Shown: piece after piece, positions 53,933 to 56,588 of the stretch
How positions within the stretch are numbered: position 1 is the stretch's first letter
Layout of the letters: each line of letters begins with the position of its first letter
DNA from: Lachnospiraceae bacterium
Lineage (GTDB): Bacteria; Bacillota; Clostridia; Lachnospirales; Lachnospiraceae
Direction: 5' to 3'
Assembly (NCBI GenBank): GCA_024696825.1
Contig: JAILGL010000106.1
Coordinates: 1 to 56,588, forward strand
Length of the DNA: 56,588 bases
The notes under the pieces: model-generated
What the model was told of the DNA's origin: nothing
The model's input: only the letters and a program-made list of their open reading frames with translations
Database searches by the model: none
Position numbers and translations under genes: made by a program

Positions 53933-54427
53933 TTACTTAGACACTCTCTCATAAACTGTAAATTCATAACACATGTCATAGTAGGTATATTCATCGCTAT
54001 CCATAGTCATCTCCCATTCAGGATCCTTATCCAAGTTAACCATATGAGCATCTGCAGAATAAGTAAAATCAACCTTTGTAATATAAGCCTTGGTGCAATA
54101 AGGTAAAAACTTTCTGTATATTTCCTCACCACCTATTACAAATATATCCTCCTCATCATAGTATCCAAGCTCTTCTATAGCCTCTTCCACACTATGAACT
54201 ATCACTGCATCATAATAGCTATAATCCTGTTTATGAGTAAGAATCATATTAGTCCTGTTTTCTAAGGTAGTGCCACCCGGAAAGGATTCCATGGTTTTTC
54301 TTCCACCTACAACCACCTTACCTAAGGTTAATTCCTTAAATAATCTTTTATCCTCAGGAATATCTATAAGAAGCCTTCCCTTATAACCTATTCCCCAGTT
54401 ATTATCAACACAAGCTATTAAATTCAT
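53933..54427 (-). CDS. folA: dihydrofolate reductase
   Basis: DHFR regenerates tetrahydrofolate, the carrier whose methyl form MetH uses. The 164-residue protein has NLIACVDNNWGIGYKGRLL, substrate-site Asp in IDIPEDKRLFKELT, NADPH-binding VVVGGRKTMESFPGG, and DIFVIGGEEIYRKFLPYCTK. Length is normal. The start is ATG 54427, with AGGAG 8 nt upstream. It lies 41 nt after a glycosyltransferase gene with no obvious functional link. Confidence 0.95.
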   Translation of the reverse strand: MNLIACVDNNWGIGYKGRLLIDIPEDKRLFKELTLGKVVVGGRKTMESFPGGTTLENRTNMILTHKQDYSYYDAVIVHSVEEAIEELGYYDEEDIFVIGGEEIYRKFLPYCTKAYITKVDFTYSADAHMVNLDKDPEWEMTMDSDEYTYYDMCYEFTVYERVSK

Positions 54428-54468
54428 CTGTTAATCTCCTGTTATTATCACATCATTCTAATCTCTTC

Positions 54469-55422
54469 TTAATCAAAAAAGCTTTTATTCATAGCCATTT
54501 TCTTAACTAATTTCTTTGGAAGCTTATTATAATTCTTTCCAAACTTATATCCAAAAAGCTTGAAACCACACTGCAGACAGAAGTAAAAGCAAGTGATAAC
54601 CTTTCCCTTTTTAAGAAGAGTCTTTATAACATTTTTCGCATAAGCACCACCCTCTTTTTCTGAGGAAACTCTTGAGAAAATGTCGCTATATAATTTATGA
54701 GAAACTCCTAGATCAAAATTCCTTGTAAACTGCTGTTTAAGGGTATAGCTGTGAGAATGATAAACTCTTGCATCCGCCTCATAGGTTACGGTATATCCCT
54801 TATCTAAAGCCTTAGAAGCAATAATAGCATCCTCATTAAAGATGGTTTTTTCTTCAAAACCACCTAGTTCATAATATTTTTCCTTATCATACATGGCGCA
54901 TACATCAGAACAGAAAAATGCTTTGATACCCATGGATTCAATATCTTTAGCACTTTTAACCTGAGATTTCTTAGGATAATTATGCTTCCTTGTAAGACTT
55001 TCTAATATATCAGCTTCTTTTCTTGGTAACTGTCTTGCATAGCTTATGGCATTATTATCTCCTGTTTCAAAGGTTCTATAAAGCCTTTCTATAAGGTATT
55101 TATCAGCAGGAAGAGCGTCCTGTGTCATAAGAAGCACGTAAGGCGCAGATGTCATATCCATACCAAATGCCCTGGTATTACCATGATCAAATTCAGACTT
55201 ACTTATATAATATTTTATTACTGGAATCTCCTCTTCAAAAACCTCTTTTCTCTCAGCCACAGAAAGTGCATCATAATCCTCATCCCCTATGGTTTCAAGT
55301 AAAATAATGCTATTAGGCTTTACTGTCTGAAGCTTAAGTCTCTTAGTAACCTTCTTAAAGGAAACATCCGGCTTATATACAGGAATTACCACATCAACAG
55401 TTATATTATCTACGCTTTCCAT
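54469..55422 (-). CDS. glycosyltransferase family 2 (rhamnosyltransferase-like)
   Basis: A 317-residue GT-A protein. It has the N-terminal VDVVIPVYKPDVSFKKVTKR, then KSEFDHGNTRAFGMDMT, the metal-binding-like LLMTQDALPADKYLIERLY, and the acceptor-region motif IFNEDAIIASKALDKGYTV followed by ARVYHSHSYTLKQQF. The GNTR and TQDA motifs are typical of RfbF-like rhamnosyltransferases. The basic C-terminal end may bind the membrane. The start is ATG 55422, with GAGG upstream. A role in surface polysaccharide synthesis is inferred. Confidence 0.88.
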   Translation of the reverse strand: MESVDNITVDVVIPVYKPDVSFKKVTKRLKLQTVKPNSIILLETIGDEDYDALSVAERKEVFEEEIPVIKYYISKSEFDHGNTRAFGMDMTSAPYVLLMTQDALPADKYLIERLYRTFETGDNNAISYARQLPRKEADILESLTRKHNYPKKSQVKSAKDIESMGIKAFFCSDVCAMYDKEKYYELGGFEEKTIFNEDAIIASKALDKGYTVTYEADARVYHSHSYTLKQQFTRNFDLGVSHKLYSDIFSRVSSEKEGGAYAKNVIKTLLKKGKVITCFYFCLQCGFKLFGYKFGKNYNKLPKKLVKKMAMNKSFFD

Positions 55423-55491
55423 ACATTACCTCATCTTTCTTTCATGTCTCATTTCTAAGTAAAAAATCTAAAATTAAGCCTTATCCTAGGG

Positions 55492-55542
55492 CTTACAGTA
55501 TTATAGGACCTACAGTATCCTAAGGTCTACAGTCCCATAAGC
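55492..55542. repeat. three imperfect 17-bp tandem copies at the metH 3' end
   Basis: Units at 55492-55508, 55509-55525 and 55526-55542 share a core TACAGT-like sequence (cttacagtat, cctacagtat, tctacagtcc). The last unit includes the metH stop codon. An exact 17-bp period is visible. Confidence 0.55.
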
Positions 55543-56588
55543 TTATCTGCAACCTCTACAGCCTGCTTAGCATCCTCCGAATAACCGTCAGCTCCGATTT
55601 CCTTCATAAAGCCCTCAGTTATACAAGCACCACCAATCATTACCTTTGCCTTAAGACCATTTTTCTTAACCTCTTCTACCACCTTTTTCATCTCCATCAT
55701 GGTAGTAGTCATAAGAGCTGAAAGGCCGATAATATCAGCATCCTCTTCCTTTGCAGTTCTTATAATATCCTCTGTCTTAACATCCTTACCCAGATCTATA
55801 ACATTATAGCCATAGTTCTTAAGCATAAGAGCCACAAGGTTTTTGCCGATATCATGAATATCATGTTCTACAGTAGCTATAACCACTGTACCCTTACTAT
55901 CTCCACTTTCACCGCTGTTAAGATGAGGCTCCAGAACCTCTACACCGGCGCTCATGGCCTCTGCTGAGGAAATAAGCTGTGGCAGATAATAAATATTTTT
56001 ATCAAATAAAACACCAACCTGATTTATAGCCGGTATAAGCCTGTTATCGAGGATTTTATTAGCTGGCTCATTCTCCTCAAGGGCTTCCTTAATTAAGCTT
56101 ATAACAAGCTCTTTTTTCCCCTTAACCACTGCTGTAAATATTTTATCCTCTTCAAACTCCTCTGGAATTATATTACTCTTTTTTGTCTTTGTAGTGGTTT
56201 TAGTATCACTTCCACTTACTTCACCTTCAACAACAGAGATTTTCTGCTCTCCCACACGGTTAATATATCTCTCATCACTTCCCGCTTTATTCATAAGTAA
56301 ATCAGCCGCCATAACCGCATGCATTAAAAGCTCCTGGCCCGGGTTAGCTATGGCCATGGTAAGACCTGCCATAATAGCCATACTCATAAATGAACTGTTT
56401 ACAAACATCCTGTCAGGAAGGCCGAAGGAAATATTAGAAAGACCGCAAACTGTAGGTATTTTTAGTTCTTCCTTACAATACTTAATAGTATCTAAGGTAT
56501 TAACTGCTGCATAAGGCTCAGCACCTATAGTAGCAACCAGACCATCTATAATTATATCCTCATCAGTAAGCCCCTCATTAAAGGCCTT
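55527..56588 (-). CDS. metH: methionine synthase, pterin and cobalamin domains (5' part outside window)
   Basis: The frame stays open to the last base of the window, so only the C-terminal 353 residues are visible. The first visible part is the end of a pterin-binding barrel (VCGLSNISFGLPDRM, the MetH signature). Next comes a helical cap (AGLTMAIANPGQELLMHAVM) and a cobalamin-binding Rossmann domain with the lower-axial-ligand motif EHDIHDIGKNLVALMLKNYG (DxHxxG) and GLSALMTTTMMEMKK. The protein ends 10 residues after the cobalamin domain (VEVADKLMGL) and lacks the SAM-dependent reactivation domain, as in Thermotoga-type MetH. An internal ATG at 56408 should not be taken as the start. MetH makes methionine, the substrate of MetK in this window. 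Confidence 0.88.
   Translation of the reverse strand, partial: KAFNEGLTDEDIIIDGLVATIGAEPYAAVNTLDTIKYCKEELKIPTVCGLSNISFGLPDRMFVNSSFMSMAIMAGLTMAIANPGQELLMHAVMAADLLMNKAGSDERYINRVGEQKISVVEGEVSGSDTKTTTKTKKSNIIPEEFEEDKIFTAVVKGKKELVISLIKEALEENEPANKILDNRLIPAINQVGVLFDKNIYYLPQLISSAEAMSAGVEVLEPHLNSGESGDSKGTVVIATVEHDIHDIGKNLVALMLKNYGYNVIDLGKDVKTEDIIRTAKEEDADIIGLSALMTTTMMEMKKVVEEVKKNGLKAKVMIGGACITEGFMKEIGADGYSEDAKQAVEVADKLMGL

Noticed and set aside
54469-56588. Phage, transposon or integrase genes anywhere in the window
   Set aside because: I looked for transposase, integrase and IS ends and saw none; the region looks like stable chromosome with one possibly acquired sulfation module.

Overview
This is an AT-rich bacterial window with Gram-positive (Firmicutes) features. 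Shine-Dalgarno sites are strong (GGAGG), promoters are sigma-A-like with 17-bp spacers, and there are ATP-phosphoribosyltransferase regulatory HisZ, HemZ, a VanRS-type two-component pair and teichoic-acid enzymes (TagD, TagF family). NfnAB, a Lys/Ala-rich protein of the type I recall as DUF6465, and Lys-rich Ig-like surface proteins suggest an anaerobic Lachnospiraceae-like Clostridium relative. This placement rests on recognised families, not on a search. Almost everything is on the minus strand; only cysD-cysNC is transcribed rightward.

Layout, read along the plus coordinate (minus-strand operons therefore run right to left). 1-7.4 kb: response regulator, histidine kinase, large membrane protein, ABC ATPase, ABC permease and queA (cut by the window edge), probably one operon. 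7.4-11 kb: a STAS-kinase fusion, metK, and a histone-tail-like repeat protein. 11.5-27.8 kb: a long same-strand chain plsX-acpP-rnc-smc-ftsY-ilvA-hisZ-hisG-hisD-hisB-hisIE-CYTH-nfnA-nfnB that joins lipid synthesis, RNA processing, chromosome and SRP functions, histidine synthesis and an electron-bifurcating transhydrogenase. 28-32.9 kb: rpsU (57 aa), alaS, a secreted Ig-like protein and tRNA-Glu(CTC), each with a readable promoter and, for most, a terminator. 33-38.3 kb: rel, an MBL hydrolase, hemZ and an HD-GYP protein. 38.4-50.7 kb: a cell-surface polymer region with a TagB/TagF-like enzyme, a GT2, a giant 5'-nucleotidase with Ig-like repeats, a two-headed TagF-like enzyme, TagD and an arylsulfotransferase-like protein. 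51-53.7 kb, divergent: cysD and a cysN-cysC fusion. 53.9-56.6 kb: folA, another GT2 and the C-terminal part of a MetH-type methionine synthase (cut by the window edge).

The most interesting region is 38.4-53.7 kb. A NodPQ-like pair that makes activated sulfate (APS/PAPS) stands head-to-head with an arylsulfotransferase-fold protein, and the latter sits directly upstream of tagD and the glycerophosphate polymerases. No sulfate-reduction gene (cysH, cysJI) is visible here. I infer a possible system for sulfating a teichoic-acid-like or other surface glycan. Other points of note are a HisIE with an extra, apparently inactive HisF-like barrel, a single-chain STAS plus kinase protein, and a metK leader with a strong hairpin but no SAM riboswitch that I can recognise.
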